The notes beneath the pieces are model-generated. The model saw nothing but the letters and a program-made list of their open reading frames with translations, made no database searches and was not told the origin of the DNA. From assembly GCA_017531385.1 (NCBI GenBank), contig JAFXLD010000103.1, positions 1-64,000 on the forward strand: DNA of 64,000 bases, written 5' to 3'. Within the stretch, counting starts at the first letter, position 1; the number at the start of each line of letters is the position of its first letter. Position numbers and translations under genes: made by a program. Shown piece by piece: positions 26,378 to 34,548 of this stretch. The DNA comes from Clostridia bacterium (GTDB taxonomy: Bacteria; Bacillota; Clostridia; Oscillospirales; Acutalibacteraceae).

Positions 26378-27019
26378 TTAATTATTAACCGAACCTTTTT
26401 TATTGCCAAATTTATTTTTGAACTGCCTGAAAACGTCCGGAAGATAACTCAAAAATGCTATCCAGGATGATATAGCTGCTATATCAACAAGCAACATCGT
26501 AATATTGTCAGGGAGAATAAAGTATTCTCTGAAGGCGCCGACTTCTGGTCCTATTGCCATTATGATTACCATAACCACAAAGAATGCCGTTGTAGCAATT
26601 TTACCGTATATCTCAGCAGCGCAGGGACGAAGACCCAAAAGAATCATAATAAATCCAAAAACAATCATTATTAAATCTTTTATGATGAACATAAGGTATA
26701 CCCAAGCAAAGGAGCGTAATGCCTCATGCTCTGCTACAGAAAATTTTAAATAAAGAATAATTGCAATAGCAAAAACGGTAAGTTTATCTGCGATGGGGTC
26801 AAGTATTTTTCCCAAATTACTAACTTGATTAAACCTTCTTGCGATTTTTCCGTCAACCATATCCGAGAGTGCTGATAAAGCAAGAATTATTGCGGCTGCA
26901 ATGGTTTCCCCGTTATAAAAAAGAATTGCAAATATTGGTATAAAGATGATTCTGATGAAGGAAATCAAGTTTGGTATGGTTTTCCAATTTTCAAAATAGT
27001 ATCCTAATTTTTCTTTCAT
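26378..27019 (-). CDS. CDP-alcohol phosphatidyltransferase 1 (PgsA-like)
   Basis: A 213-residue membrane enzyme with the complete CDP-alcohol motif: Asp53, Asp56-Gly57, Ala60-Arg61, Gly70, Asp74 and Asp78, i.e. D-x2-DG-x2-AR-x8-G-x3-D-x3-D. About five membrane helices surround it. Such enzymes swap CMP of CDP-diacylglycerol for an alcohol; length and KLGYYFENWKTIPNLISFIR start resemble phosphatidylglycerophosphate or cardiolipin synthases. It starts 1 bp after a second enzyme of the same family, so the pair may make two headgroups in sequence. Confidence 0.87.
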   Translation of the reverse strand: MKEKLGYYFENWKTIPNLISFIRIIFIPIFAILFYNGETIAAAIILALSALSDMVDGKIARRFNQVSNLGKILDPIADKLTVFAIAIILYLKFSVAEHEALRSFAWVYLMFIIKDLIMIVFGFIMILLGLRPCAAEIYGKIATTAFFVVMVIIMAIGPEVGAFREYFILPDNITMLLVDIAAISSWIAFLSYLPDVFRQFKNKFGNKKGSVNN

Positions 27020-27020
27020 T

Positions 27021-27566
27021 TCAGTCAGCCTTTTCTTTTAATTTTATTGCTGATGATACAAATGATTTGGCTTCTGCAGAATTAAGCTGAATATAAAACA
27101 GTTCAAAAACATGAATTGTTGCAATTGTACAGATAATCGCCATCCATATTTCACCGGGCATAAACTGCATCGTTATAGGCAGCACAAATACCGAGCCACC
27201 AAAAATTTTTCCGAGCCATGTATGCGGCAAGTAATATTTTCCAAACCTTTTCAACGAAACAAATCCGCATATTCCGAAAAGAACACCGGCCCCGATAATC
27301 CATGCAAGAATCCAATTTGGAACCATCTGCTTACTTATGAGTATTTTTGTTAAAGCAAGATATGTCATTACATCACCAATTGTGTCAAGTGTCGCTCCCA
27401 AAGGACTTGTACTACCTGTTTTTCTTGCAATGGGCCCGTCAATTAAATCCGTTAATGCACAAAGAACATAAACAATTAAAAAGGGTAGTGTTATGTCTTT
27501 AAAAGAAAATAAAATAATTGCACCGAAAATGCGACTTGCACTAATAATATTTGCAATATGTTTCAT
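27021..27566 (-). CDS. CDP-alcohol phosphatidyltransferase 2
   Basis: A 181-residue membrane protein with the full catalytic motif (Asp40, Asp43-Gly44, Ala47-Arg48, Gly57, Asp61, Asp65). It is distinct from its neighbour and more like the short CDP-alcohol transferases found in clostridial lipid clusters. ATG at 27566 is chosen because CGGAGG precedes it by 7 nt and homology begins at MKHIANIISASR. The acceptor alcohol is unknown. It belongs to the operon driven from the TTGAA promoter at 29708-29761. Confidence 0.85.
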   Translation of the reverse strand: MKHIANIISASRIFGAIILFSFKDITLPFLIVYVLCALTDLIDGPIARKTGSTSPLGATLDTIGDVMTYLALTKILISKQMVPNWILAWIIGAGVLFGICGFVSLKRFGKYYLPHTWLGKIFGGSVFVLPITMQFMPGEIWMAIICTIATIHVFELFYIQLNSAEAKSFVSSAIKLKEKAD

Positions 27567-27639
27567 TTTTTTACCTCCGAATTCACACAAATGTTTTTGT
27601 TATAAATTAATGCACTTCTCTATATTCTGAAAAATTATA

Positions 27640-28290
27640 TTACTCAACTTTTTTTGAATTTGCATATATTTCTTTCATACGCTCATCGGTGAATTCTTTA
27701 TCAAGAAATTGCTCATAAATGTTTGAAGGGGGCAAATTCTTTGCTCTTTCATTCATTCTCAATGCTGCACTTGCCGAAATTACAACATCAAAAATAAAAA
27801 ATATTATAAATGAAGTTACTAATACTTTGCTGAGTTTTATAGGGATTTTGGAAACCAATTTATCGGTAAAAGGGAGTATAAGTTTTACCCATGCTATACC
27901 AATAATACCCCAAAACAAAGAATAAAGCAAGCACACCCTTCCATTTATATTAAGCGGCAGATGACTGTAATCCCAGGCAACGGAACCAAATACTATTTCT
28001 TGCCCCAATGAACAAATATACTCTGTTATAGTTCCTGCTAAAAAGGCTATGAAAAATATTTTAATATTTGAAGATTTTTTAAATTTACCTAACACAAAGG
28101 TAAGCAAAATGCCACCCATCCCATAAGCTACACTAAATGGTCCGTAAACCAATGATTGTCTGCTTTCTATGTACCCGTTTTTAATAAAACACCATATTGT
28201 TTCAATTGTAAACCCGATAACGCAACAAAAAAAGAAAATATAAACATATTTATGAAACAAGTTAATTGTAGTTTCTTCTTGCTTTTTCAT
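27640..28290 (-). CDS. PF06541-type membrane protein (putative ABC transporter permease)
   Basis: A 216-residue protein with about five membrane helices and the family signature WCFIKNGYIESRQSLVYGPF. A later VFGSVAWDYSHLPLNINGRV block carries the conserved WDYS and N-GRVCL residues. The family is annotated as a permease only by habit; no ATPase or solute-binding partner is present here. It lies in the phospholipid operon between the radical SAM gene and the CDP-alcohol transferases, so a membrane-lipid or cofactor role is as likely as transport. Confidence 0.82.
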   Translation of the reverse strand: MKKQEETTINLFHKYVYIFFFCCVIGFTIETIWCFIKNGYIESRQSLVYGPFSVAYGMGGILLTFVLGKFKKSSNIKIFFIAFLAGTITEYICSLGQEIVFGSVAWDYSHLPLNINGRVCLLYSLFWGIIGIAWVKLILPFTDKLVSKIPIKLSKVLVTSFIIFFIFDVVISASAALRMNERAKNLPPSNIYEQFLDKEFTDERMKEIYANSKKVE

Positions 28291-28307
28291 ATATATTTCC
28301 TCTCTCG

Positions 28308-29675
28308 TTAATTTTGCTTAGTTTTCCAAAGTTGACCCGCTACTGATTTCCAATTCTGAGAATATTCTTTGCATTTACTGCAAAGATGTTCAACATTCTC
28401 AAGCGATTCAAGATCAGTGCTCAGGGCACCGGTCTTTTTTACTATTGCTTCAAGGCACTGAGGATTTTCAAGCATAGGACAGGGCATAAGATGATTTTTA
28501 TTAAAGGGCTGTCCCTCACGGTATGCCATAAACAAGGGACTTTTGAGAATTTCTATAATTGACTTGTCGTGAATGTTTGAGTCAGAGTAATGAATAAACA
28601 CACAAGGCTCTGCATCACCGGCTGAGTTTATGTGGAAATAGTTTCTGCCTGCTGCAATACAACCGCCGACATACTCACCATCATTCTGAAAATCCATCGG
28701 AAAGAAAGGAATATCACAGTCCTTGCTTCTTACGAACCTTATTCGCTCAATCATATACTTTCTTTGTTCCGGTGTTGGAAGAAGCTCTGTTACTGCCTTA
28801 TTTCCAACGGGCATATAATGGAAGTAAAAGCCAAACTTTGCACCTTTGTCAGAAATCATTTTAAGAAAGCTGTCGCTTGTAACAGCTTCAATATTCTGAC
28901 TTGTGTAGCAAATTGAAGTACCGAAAAGGATACCGTAGCTTTTTAGCTTATCCATAGCCGACATAACAGCAGCATAATGCCCCTCACCTCGTCTTGCATC
29001 ATTGGTATCCGGTGTACCCTCAATTGATAAGAGAAAAGCAATATTACCAAGCTTTTGAACTTTTTCACATAACTCATCGTCAATAAGAGTTGAATTAGTA
29101 TATACAGCAAGTTCTACATCATTGTGCTTTTCAGCAAGACGCAGAATATCATTTTTCCTGACAAGAGGTTCACCGCCGGTAAGCATATATATGTAAACAC
29201 CCAACTCCTTACCCTCAGTTACGATTTTGTCCATATCCTCAAAAGTAAGATTATGCTTATTACCGTATGTGCCTGACCAACAGCCTGCACAATGCATATT
29301 ACACGCAGAGGTTGGATCAAATAAAATCAGCCAAGGAATATTACACCCATATATTTCTCTGTTTTTCCTTATTGTTTTTGTACCCTTCAGGAATGCCTCA
29401 TAGCCCAGATTGAGTATGGTTGTTTTTGCAACATTTGGATTGATTTCATCAAGAAGATAATTCACCATATGCATAACTTTACTGTCAGGATTTTCGATTT
29501 CCTGTCTTACATTATCAAATTTTTCTTTCGGATAATCGTCCCCCCAGAACTGCTCAACAAAATCAACCGTTTTAAGCAGTGCTTTTTTTCTGTTATCACC
29601 TAATTTATTCATTCCCATATCAATAATAGGTGACAAAGCTTTTCTTTGAAATGAATGTGAAATGTTGTTAGCCAT
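28308..29675 (-). CDS. Radical SAM protein with SPASM-like cysteine tail
   Basis: A 455-residue radical SAM enzyme: Cys125, Cys129 and Cys132 (CNMHCAGC) bind the 4Fe-4S cluster, and MLTGGEPL is the SAM glycine motif. A C-terminal cysteine-rich region (CIAAGRNYFHINSAGDAEPC, CPMLENPQC, CSKCKEY) should hold auxiliary clusters, as in SPASM enzymes. About 110 residues precede the radical SAM core. As first gene of the lipid operon under a TTGAA promoter, it may modify a lipid, headgroup or small protein. No precursor peptide gene is visible next to it. Confidence 0.85.
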   Translation of the reverse strand: MANNISHSFQRKALSPIIDMGMNKLGDNRKKALLKTVDFVEQFWGDDYPKEKFDNVRQEIENPDSKVMHMVNYLLDEINPNVAKTTILNLGYEAFLKGTKTIRKNREIYGCNIPWLILFDPTSACNMHCAGCWSGTYGNKHNLTFEDMDKIVTEGKELGVYIYMLTGGEPLVRKNDILRLAEKHNDVELAVYTNSTLIDDELCEKVQKLGNIAFLLSIEGTPDTNDARRGEGHYAAVMSAMDKLKSYGILFGTSICYTSQNIEAVTSDSFLKMISDKGAKFGFYFHYMPVGNKAVTELLPTPEQRKYMIERIRFVRSKDCDIPFFPMDFQNDGEYVGGCIAAGRNYFHINSAGDAEPCVFIHYSDSNIHDKSIIEILKSPLFMAYREGQPFNKNHLMPCPMLENPQCLEAIVKKTGALSTDLESLENVEHLCSKCKEYSQNWKSVAGQLWKTKQN

Positions 29676-29707
29676 AAGAATATTCCTTTCTGTTTTTTAT
29701 TGATATC

Positions 29708-29761
29708 ATTTTACATTCAGCTTTTCAATTTTTTCTCAACTGAAAATCAACAATAATTGAT
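29708..29761 (-). promoter_or_regulatory. Operator/promoter D-minus, radical SAM/lipid operon
   Basis: Read on the minus strand: 38-bp operator 29761-29724 with inverted half at the start, TTGAT, GTTGAG and ATTGAA at 11-bp steps, then ten bases and the -10 TAAAAT (29713-29708). It shares its 16-bp palindrome (29746-29761) with the divergent plus-strand copy. Confidence 0.68.
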
Positions 29762-29799
29762 GTTTGATTGATGCTCTGTTGAAATTTTTTCAATATATT
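29746..29799 (+). promoter_or_regulatory. Operator/promoter D-plus, patatin gene
   Basis: 38-bp operator 29746-29783 (palindromic ATCAA...TTGAT, then ATTGAT and GTTGAA at 11-bp steps), ten bases, -10 TATATT (29794-29799). The first 16 bp are common to the divergent operator, so one bound dimer could anchor activation both ways. Confidence 0.7.
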
Positions 29800-29831
29800 A
29801 TAAATGAATAAAATTTGAAAGGATAATAACG

Positions 29832-30758
29832 ATGAAAAACAAGATGTTTTCAAGGATCAACGACTTGCTTGACGGAACCGCACCGGATAATGTCATTAAC
29901 GGCTGTATGGTGCTTGAGGGTGGTGCTTTCAGAGGTGTATATACGGAGGGTGTTCTGGATTTTCTTATGCAAAATGGCATAAATATGAGCTGTACGGTGG
30001 GTGTGTCGGCAGGTGCAATAAACGGCGCAAACTATGTTTCGGGACAGATAGGTCGTTCTGCAAGAACAAATTTGAAACACAGACACAACAATGATTATGT
30101 TGGTCTTGGTGCTGTAAGAAAAAATGACGGAATTATCGGTTTTGATTTTCTTTTCAATGAACTTGAAAAAACAGACCCATTCAACAAAGAACGTTTTTTT
30201 GAACCGTCACGCAGACTGGTTGCAGTTGTCACTAACTTGCTCACAGGTGAAGCTGAATACATTGAAAAGGATTCGCAAAGAGATATTTTTCAGGCAATAA
30301 GAGCTTCTGCAAGTCTGCCTTTTGTTTCAAAGCCCGTATATATTGACGGAAAGCCTTATCTTGACGGCGGTTGTGTCTGTAAGATTCCTTATCAATGGGC
30401 AATCAATGAGGGTTATGATAAAATCATAGTGATAAAAACAAGAGATGCAGGTTTTCGAAAACCGATTTCGAAGACTGAAACGAGCAAAATTTGTAATGCC
30501 GCATACCGTAATTATCCTGAATTTGCCGAAATTTTGGCAAAAAATGACATAATGTATAACAGTGAGTGTGACGAACTTGATGAACTGAGCAAAAAGGGCA
30601 GAGTTTTTGTTATCAGTCCCTCTGAACCTATAAATATAAACCGCTTTGAATCCGACACGGAAAAACTCGGAGAACTGTATTTCCTCGGTGTTGAAGATGC
30701 AAAAAACAGCTTTGATGCACTCTGTAAATATCTGAACAGCGAAAAAACGGAGGCGTAA
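29832..30758 (+). CDS. Patatin-like phospholipase (RssA type)
   Basis: A 308-residue patatin-fold lipase. The oxyanion loop is GGAFRG (30-35), the nucleophile Ser59 lies in GVSAG, and the catalytic Asp is in DGG of KPYLDGGCVC. There is no signal peptide, so it acts on the inner membrane face, cleaving acyl chains from phospholipids. The C-terminal third is typical of bacterial YjjU/RssA relatives. It is the only gene on the plus side of a divergent TTGAA promoter opposite the phospholipid-synthesis operon. GAAAGGAT precedes the ATG. Confidence 0.88.
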   Translation: MKNKMFSRINDLLDGTAPDNVINGCMVLEGGAFRGVYTEGVLDFLMQNGINMSCTVGVSAGAINGANYVSGQIGRSARTNLKHRHNNDYVGLGAVRKNDGIIGFDFLFNELEKTDPFNKERFFEPSRRLVAVVTNLLTGEAEYIEKDSQRDIFQAIRASASLPFVSKPVYIDGKPYLDGGCVCKIPYQWAINEGYDKIIVIKTRDAGFRKPISKTETSKICNAAYRNYPEFAEILAKNDIMYNSECDELDELSKKGRVFVISPSEPININRFESDTEKLGELYFLGVEDAKNSFDALCKYLNSEKTEA

Positions 30759-30813
30759 ATATGTCGTAAAAAAACAAATCCGACAATAATTAGTTTTTTA
30801 TTTATAATACTTT

Positions 30814-31668
30814 TCATGCTTTTACATCACATCTTGTAACATCAAGTATCGTTTCTCCGTCTATCTGCATAGGAGCAGGTTTATCATATATAACAGTTAT
30901 CTCGTGTCCTTCGGTAACATCTATAATATCCTTATGCCTGATATGTTTGCCTTTGAACATTGACGGAAAAATTAAGAGTGCTTTTAACTTATTGACATTA
31001 TACATAGCAACAACGGAAACGGTATGCTTTTCATTCAGCCTGTTCTGATTCGGTGCTGACATCAGACCGCCGCCGAAAAATCTTCCGTTCATTGTTGGTG
31101 CAAGCCACACTTTTTTATACTCCTTTTTGACACCGTCAACTATAACCACCGCATTTCTCGGCTTGTAGGCAAATAAAAGTCCTTTTATTGCAAGCAGAGC
31201 ATAATTTGACGATTTACCTTTCTCGTTCCTTTGTCTGTCCGCCTCTTCGCAGCAGTAACCGTCAAGACCGAAGCTTGCATTGTTGAGGAATTTGTATGTT
31301 TTTCCTTTAACCGTAACCTCGGGAAGATTTTTAAGATATTTTGTAATAAGTACAGGTTCTTTTTTATCAGCTGCACCAATGTCACGCAAAAAGTCATTAC
31401 CGCTTCCGGTACAGTAGCAATAAACATCATTCTGTATTATATTTGTATCAACACTGTTTATAAAACGGTTAAGTGTCCCGTCACCGCCGCAGATGACAAT
31501 ACTTTCATCTTTGTTAATGCCCTCAAAAAACGCATTATAATCCGTAATTTCTGACATATCCGTATAGGTAAGCTTATCGCCTTTCAGAATGTCAGAAAGC
31601 TGTCTTGCCCTCTCTTCTCCTTTAAAGTTATTGGCAAAAGGGTTGTAGAGTATGTGATACTTTTTCAT
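30814..31668 (-). CDS. Diacylglycerol/lipid kinase family protein
   Basis: A 284-residue DAGK-catalytic-domain protein with the ATP loop GGDGTLN (61-67), GSGNDFLRDIG about 25 residues later and the ending PAPMQIDGE. It would phosphorylate diacylglycerol or a related lipid to phosphatidate in the cytoplasm. Paired with CdsA and the two CDP-alcohol transferases elsewhere in the island, this returns diacylglycerol to phospholipid synthesis. Its promoter (31712-31765) is divergent from, and shares a palindrome with, that of the response regulator. Confidence 0.87.
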   Translation of the reverse strand: MKKYHILYNPFANNFKGEERARQLSDILKGDKLTYTDMSEITDYNAFFEGINKDESIVICGGDGTLNRFINSVDTNIIQNDVYCYCTGSGNDFLRDIGAADKKEPVLITKYLKNLPEVTVKGKTYKFLNNASFGLDGYCCEEADRQRNEKGKSSNYALLAIKGLLFAYKPRNAVVIVDGVKKEYKKVWLAPTMNGRFFGGGLMSAPNQNRLNEKHTVSVVAMYNVNKLKALLIFPSMFKGKHIRHKDIIDVTEGHEITVIYDKPAPMQIDGETILDVTRCDVKA

Positions 31669-31711
31669 TTGTCCTTCTCCTCTTTTTCAAAGATTAAACA
31701 ATTATAAAAGC

Positions 31712-31765
31712 ATTATAAAGCATAAAAATCAACTAAATCTCAGTTCAAGTTCAACAAATGTTGAA
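31712..31765 (-). promoter_or_regulatory. Operator/promoter A-minus, lipid kinase gene
   Basis: Minus-strand reading of 31765-31728: perfect TTCAA/TTGAA palindrome, a weak third unit (ACTGAG), a good fourth (GTTGAT), ten bases and a perfect TATAAT (31717-31712). It is the weakest copy of the seven in the middle but has the best -10. Confidence 0.65.
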
Positions 31766-31803
31766 CTTTGTTTGAAAAACAGTTGAAAAATAATAATTAT
31801 AAT
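31750..31803 (+). promoter_or_regulatory. Operator/promoter A-plus, two-component system
   Basis: The best-formed copy: TTCAA at 31750, TTGAA at 31761, 31772 and 31783, i.e. exact 11-bp steps, then ten bases and TATAAT (31798-31803). Its place before the response-regulator gene suggests autoregulation. Confidence 0.75.
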
Positions 31804-31882
31804 TAAATGTAAAACTGCAAATCTTGACACCATTCTTTATAAATTATAAAATATTTACAGTGAGTTTTTCGGAGGCGAAATT

Positions 31883-32554
31883 ATGTTTAAAATACTTATT
31901 GCAGAAGATGACCGTGAGCTGAGAAGGCTTTTTGCTCATGTTCTTATAAAAAACGGCTATGCTGTCAAAGAGGTATCCGACGGAAAGGAAGCTCTTGACG
32001 CCATGGATAACGATTATTTTGACATAATAATTTCTGATGTTATGATGCCCAATATGGACGGCTACGAATTTGTCCGAACTCTTCGGGAGTGCGGCAACAA
32101 TACACCTGTTATGATGATAACGGCTAAGGATGCCTTTGACGATATGCGCCTCGGCTTTCTTTCAGGCTCGGATGATTATATGATTAAGCCTGTCAATGTC
32201 AACGAAATGGTTATCCGTGTTCAGGCACTTTTACGCCGTGCTCAGATGATAAACGAGAGAAGACAGACCATAGGCGATACCGTTTTAGAATGTGACACTT
32301 TTACGGTTCATTCCCTTGACGGCAGTGTCTCTTTACCGCAGAAAGAATTTATGCTTCTTTATAAAATGGCATCTTATCCCGGTCGTATCTTTACCCGTCA
32401 GCAGCTTATGGATGATGTGTGGGGTTATGATTCTGACAGCGATACCCATACAATCGATGTTCACATCGGCAGATTGAGAGACAGATTTAAAGATAACAAA
32501 GATTTTGAAATTGTTACTATAAGAGGTGTCGGATATAAGGTGGTAAAGCAATGA
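31883..32554 (+). CDS. OmpR/PhoB-family response regulator
   Basis: A 223-residue regulator. The receiver domain (1-118) has the acidic pair Asp9-Asp10 and phosphoacceptor Asp52 in IIISDVMMP. The winged-helix output domain (about 128-223) ends in HIGRLRDRF and IRGVGYKV. OmpR-type wings bind direct repeats at 10-11 bp, which matches the TTGAA repeats in its own and six other promoters of the island. GGAGG precedes the ATG. The stop overlaps the kinase start by 4 bp (ATGA). Confidence 0.93.
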   Translation: MFKILIAEDDRELRRLFAHVLIKNGYAVKEVSDGKEALDAMDNDYFDIIISDVMMPNMDGYEFVRTLRECGNNTPVMMITAKDAFDDMRLGFLSGSDDYMIKPVNVNEMVIRVQALLRRAQMINERRQTIGDTVLECDTFTVHSLDGSVSLPQKEFMLLYKMASYPGRIFTRQQLMDDVWGYDSDSDTHTIDVHIGRLRDRFKDNKDFEIVTIRGVGYKVVKQ

Positions 32555-33594
32555 AAAACAAAGAAAAGTTGAGAAAACGAAAGAACAAATTGAGCCTTAA
32601 TACTCGCTTGACCTTGCTCATTGGTATTGTAGTTTTTGGCAGTATATTGCTGGCATCGGGACTTTCTGCTTTTATTGAGTGGCTTTTTCCTCATGTATCC
32701 AAGATACCTATACTGATACAAATTAATATATTAAGCTTATTTATCGCAGTAATTGCTGCCCGTTTTTTATCAAATCATTTTTTCAACCCCATAAAGGTTC
32801 TTAGGGAAAGTATACTTAAGGTTGCAGACGGTGATTTTGGTATCTGTATTGAAACGAAGTCAACTTCATCGGAAATTCAGGAAATTTTTGAAGGATTCAA
32901 TCTTATGGCAAAAGAATTGGCTTCTACGGAAATTTTGCAAACAGATTTTGTTTCAAATGTTTCTCATGAATTCAAAACACCTATAAATGCCATCGAGGGA
33001 TACACAACCCTTTTGCAAAGCACAGAAAATATAGACGAGGTTGAGAACGAATATATCGAAAAAATTCTTTTCAACACAAAAAGGCTTTCTTCCCTTGTCA
33101 GCAATATTCTGTTGCTTTCAAAAATCGAAAATCAATCGATACAGACACACCGGGAGAAATTTTCTCTTGACGAACAGATAAGAGAAACAATTGTCGCTCT
33201 TGAACAGGGCTGGACCGAAAAAGATATTTATCTTGATGTTGAGCTTGAAAATATTGATTATTTCGGTACAGAAACTATGATGTATCACATCTGGTCAAAC
33301 ATTATCGGCAACGCAATCAAGTTTTCTCCACGAGGTGGTAATATAAAAATTAAGCTTTTCAAGGAAGATGAGCATATAGTTTTTACTGTTGAAGACGAAG
33401 GCCCCGGACTTTCCGAACAAACACAGAAACATCTTTTTGATAAATTCTATCAGGAAGACAGTTCGCACAAACAAGATGGTAACGGTCTTGGTCTTGCACT
33501 CGTAAAAAAACTTGTCACCATGTCTGACGGTGAAGTCTTTGCCGAAAATATCGACAATGTCGGTTGTCGATTCACTGTAAAACTTGATGTGTAA
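32551..33594 (+). CDS. Sensor histidine kinase, short-loop (intramembrane-sensing) type
   Basis: A 347-residue kinase with two membrane helices (about 20-44 and 55-73) joined by a loop of only about ten residues, then HAMP (about 73-125), phosphoacceptor His139 in SHEFKTP, and ATPase boxes N (GNAIKFSP), G1 (DEGPGL) and G2 (GNGLGLALVKK). Kinases with almost no outside sensor usually read the state of the membrane or a partner protein. This fits control of lipid genes. It is coupled to the regulator gene and followed 28 bp on by an alarmone synthetase. Confidence 0.92.
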   Translation: MKNKEKLRKRKNKLSLNTRLTLLIGIVVFGSILLASGLSAFIEWLFPHVSKIPILIQINILSLFIAVIAARFLSNHFFNPIKVLRESILKVADGDFGICIETKSTSSEIQEIFEGFNLMAKELASTEILQTDFVSNVSHEFKTPINAIEGYTTLLQSTENIDEVENEYIEKILFNTKRLSSLVSNILLLSKIENQSIQTHREKFSLDEQIRETIVALEQGWTEKDIYLDVELENIDYFGTETMMYHIWSNIIGNAIKFSPRGGNIKIKLFKEDEHIVFTVEDEGPGLSEQTQKHLFDKFYQEDSSHKQDGNGLGLALVKKLVTMSDGEVFAENIDNVGCRFTVKLDV

Positions 33595-33622
33595 AAAAAT
33601 CAAAAGATAATGAGGAATCAAA

Positions 33623-34306
33623 ATGGAAGACAGACCAATATTAAGAAAACTTTATGATGATTTTCAAAATGGTAGAAGTTTTGATGAGTTTATTGAAAGC
33701 GCAGATGAATTTGAAAAACTGATGTCCTATTATTGGTGTGCTGTTCGTGAAGTGGAAACAAAATTCCGTGTGCTTGACAATCAGCTTTCCCTCGGAAAGA
33801 AACGAAATCCCATAGAAAGCATTAAAACAAGGTTGAAATCATTTCAGAGTATCCAAGGGAAATTACAAAAGCTTGAGCAACCATTATCTTGTAATTCTAT
33901 TGAAAATAATCTCAATGATGTGGCAGGCATTCGAGTTATCTGTAGCTATGTTGACGATATTTATATGCTTGCCGATTGCTTTTTAAGACAGGATGATATT
34001 ACTCTGCTTCAAAAGAAAGACTACATAGAAAATCCAAAACCAAACGGATACCGAAGTCTGCACTTGATTATTGAAATACCGGTGTTTTTAGCAGAGGAAA
34101 CGAGAATGGTCAAGGTTGAGGTTCAGCTTCGTACCATTGCAATGGAAACGTGGGCAAATTTAGAACATAATATGCGATATAAAAAACAACTGCCACAAGA
34201 AATGCTGAGCAAGATTTCAGATATGCTTAACGAATGTGCTGCAATGAGTCATTCACTTGATATAAAAATGCAGGAAATCCACGACATCATAGAAAACGAA
34301 CAATAA
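33623..34306 (+). CDS. Small alarmone synthetase (RelQ/YjbM-like)
   Basis: A 227-residue RelA/SpoT synthetase-domain protein without hydrolase or regulatory domains. Motifs include NDVAGIRVIC, KDYIENPKPNGYRSLH (substrate loop) and EVQLRTIAMETWANLEH, closely following RelQ. It would make (p)ppGpp from GTP or GDP and ATP. Being third in the two-component operon ties alarmone output to the same signal as lipid remodelling. A ribosome site (TGAGGA) is 8 nt before the ATG. Confidence 0.88.
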   Translation: MEDRPILRKLYDDFQNGRSFDEFIESADEFEKLMSYYWCAVREVETKFRVLDNQLSLGKKRNPIESIKTRLKSFQSIQGKLQKLEQPLSCNSIENNLNDVAGIRVICSYVDDIYMLADCFLRQDDITLLQKKDYIENPKPNGYRSLHLIIEIPVFLAEETRMVKVEVQLRTIAMETWANLEHNMRYKKQLPQEMLSKISDMLNECAAMSHSLDIKMQEIHDIIENEQ

Positions 34307-34348
34307 TTTTTTGTTTTTTATTACACATCAACTTGCTATTAAAAAATA

Positions 34349-34377
34349 TTGCATTTTTCGACAAATGCTGATATAAT
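34349..34377 (+). promoter_or_regulatory. Sigma-A promoter of the mntP leader
   Basis: TTGCAT (34349-34354), 17-bp spacer, perfect TATAAT (34372-34377). There are no TTGAA operator repeats, so this unit appears to be governed by its riboswitch only. Confidence 0.7.
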
Positions 34378-34383
34378 AAAAAT

Positions 34384-34548
34384 GTTAAGGGAGTAGTCGC
34401 CCACTTTCGTGGGGAACGGTCAACATACTGGGAGCAATCCCTGGTCGTTCTCAAATGACGAGACTTGCATTATTGCAGGCTCGGACTATCTTCCCGTAAA
34501 AGAAATGATACCTCCGAGTCAACAAAAAGACTTGGAGGTTTTTATTTT
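34384..34548 (+). ncRNA. yybP-ykoY manganese riboswitch with SD-containing terminator
   Basis: AAGGGAGTAGTCGCCC, the GGTCAACATACTGGGAGCAA block, CCCTGGTCG and AATGACGAGACT match the Mn2+-sensing yybP-ykoY aptamer closely. Downstream, CCTCCGAGTC (34511-34520) pairs with GACTTGGAGG (34529-34538), followed by T5-A-T4. The right arm of this terminator is the Shine-Dalgarno sequence of mntP, so the same hairpin could stop transcription and hide the ribosome site until Mn2+ is bound. Confidence 0.88.
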
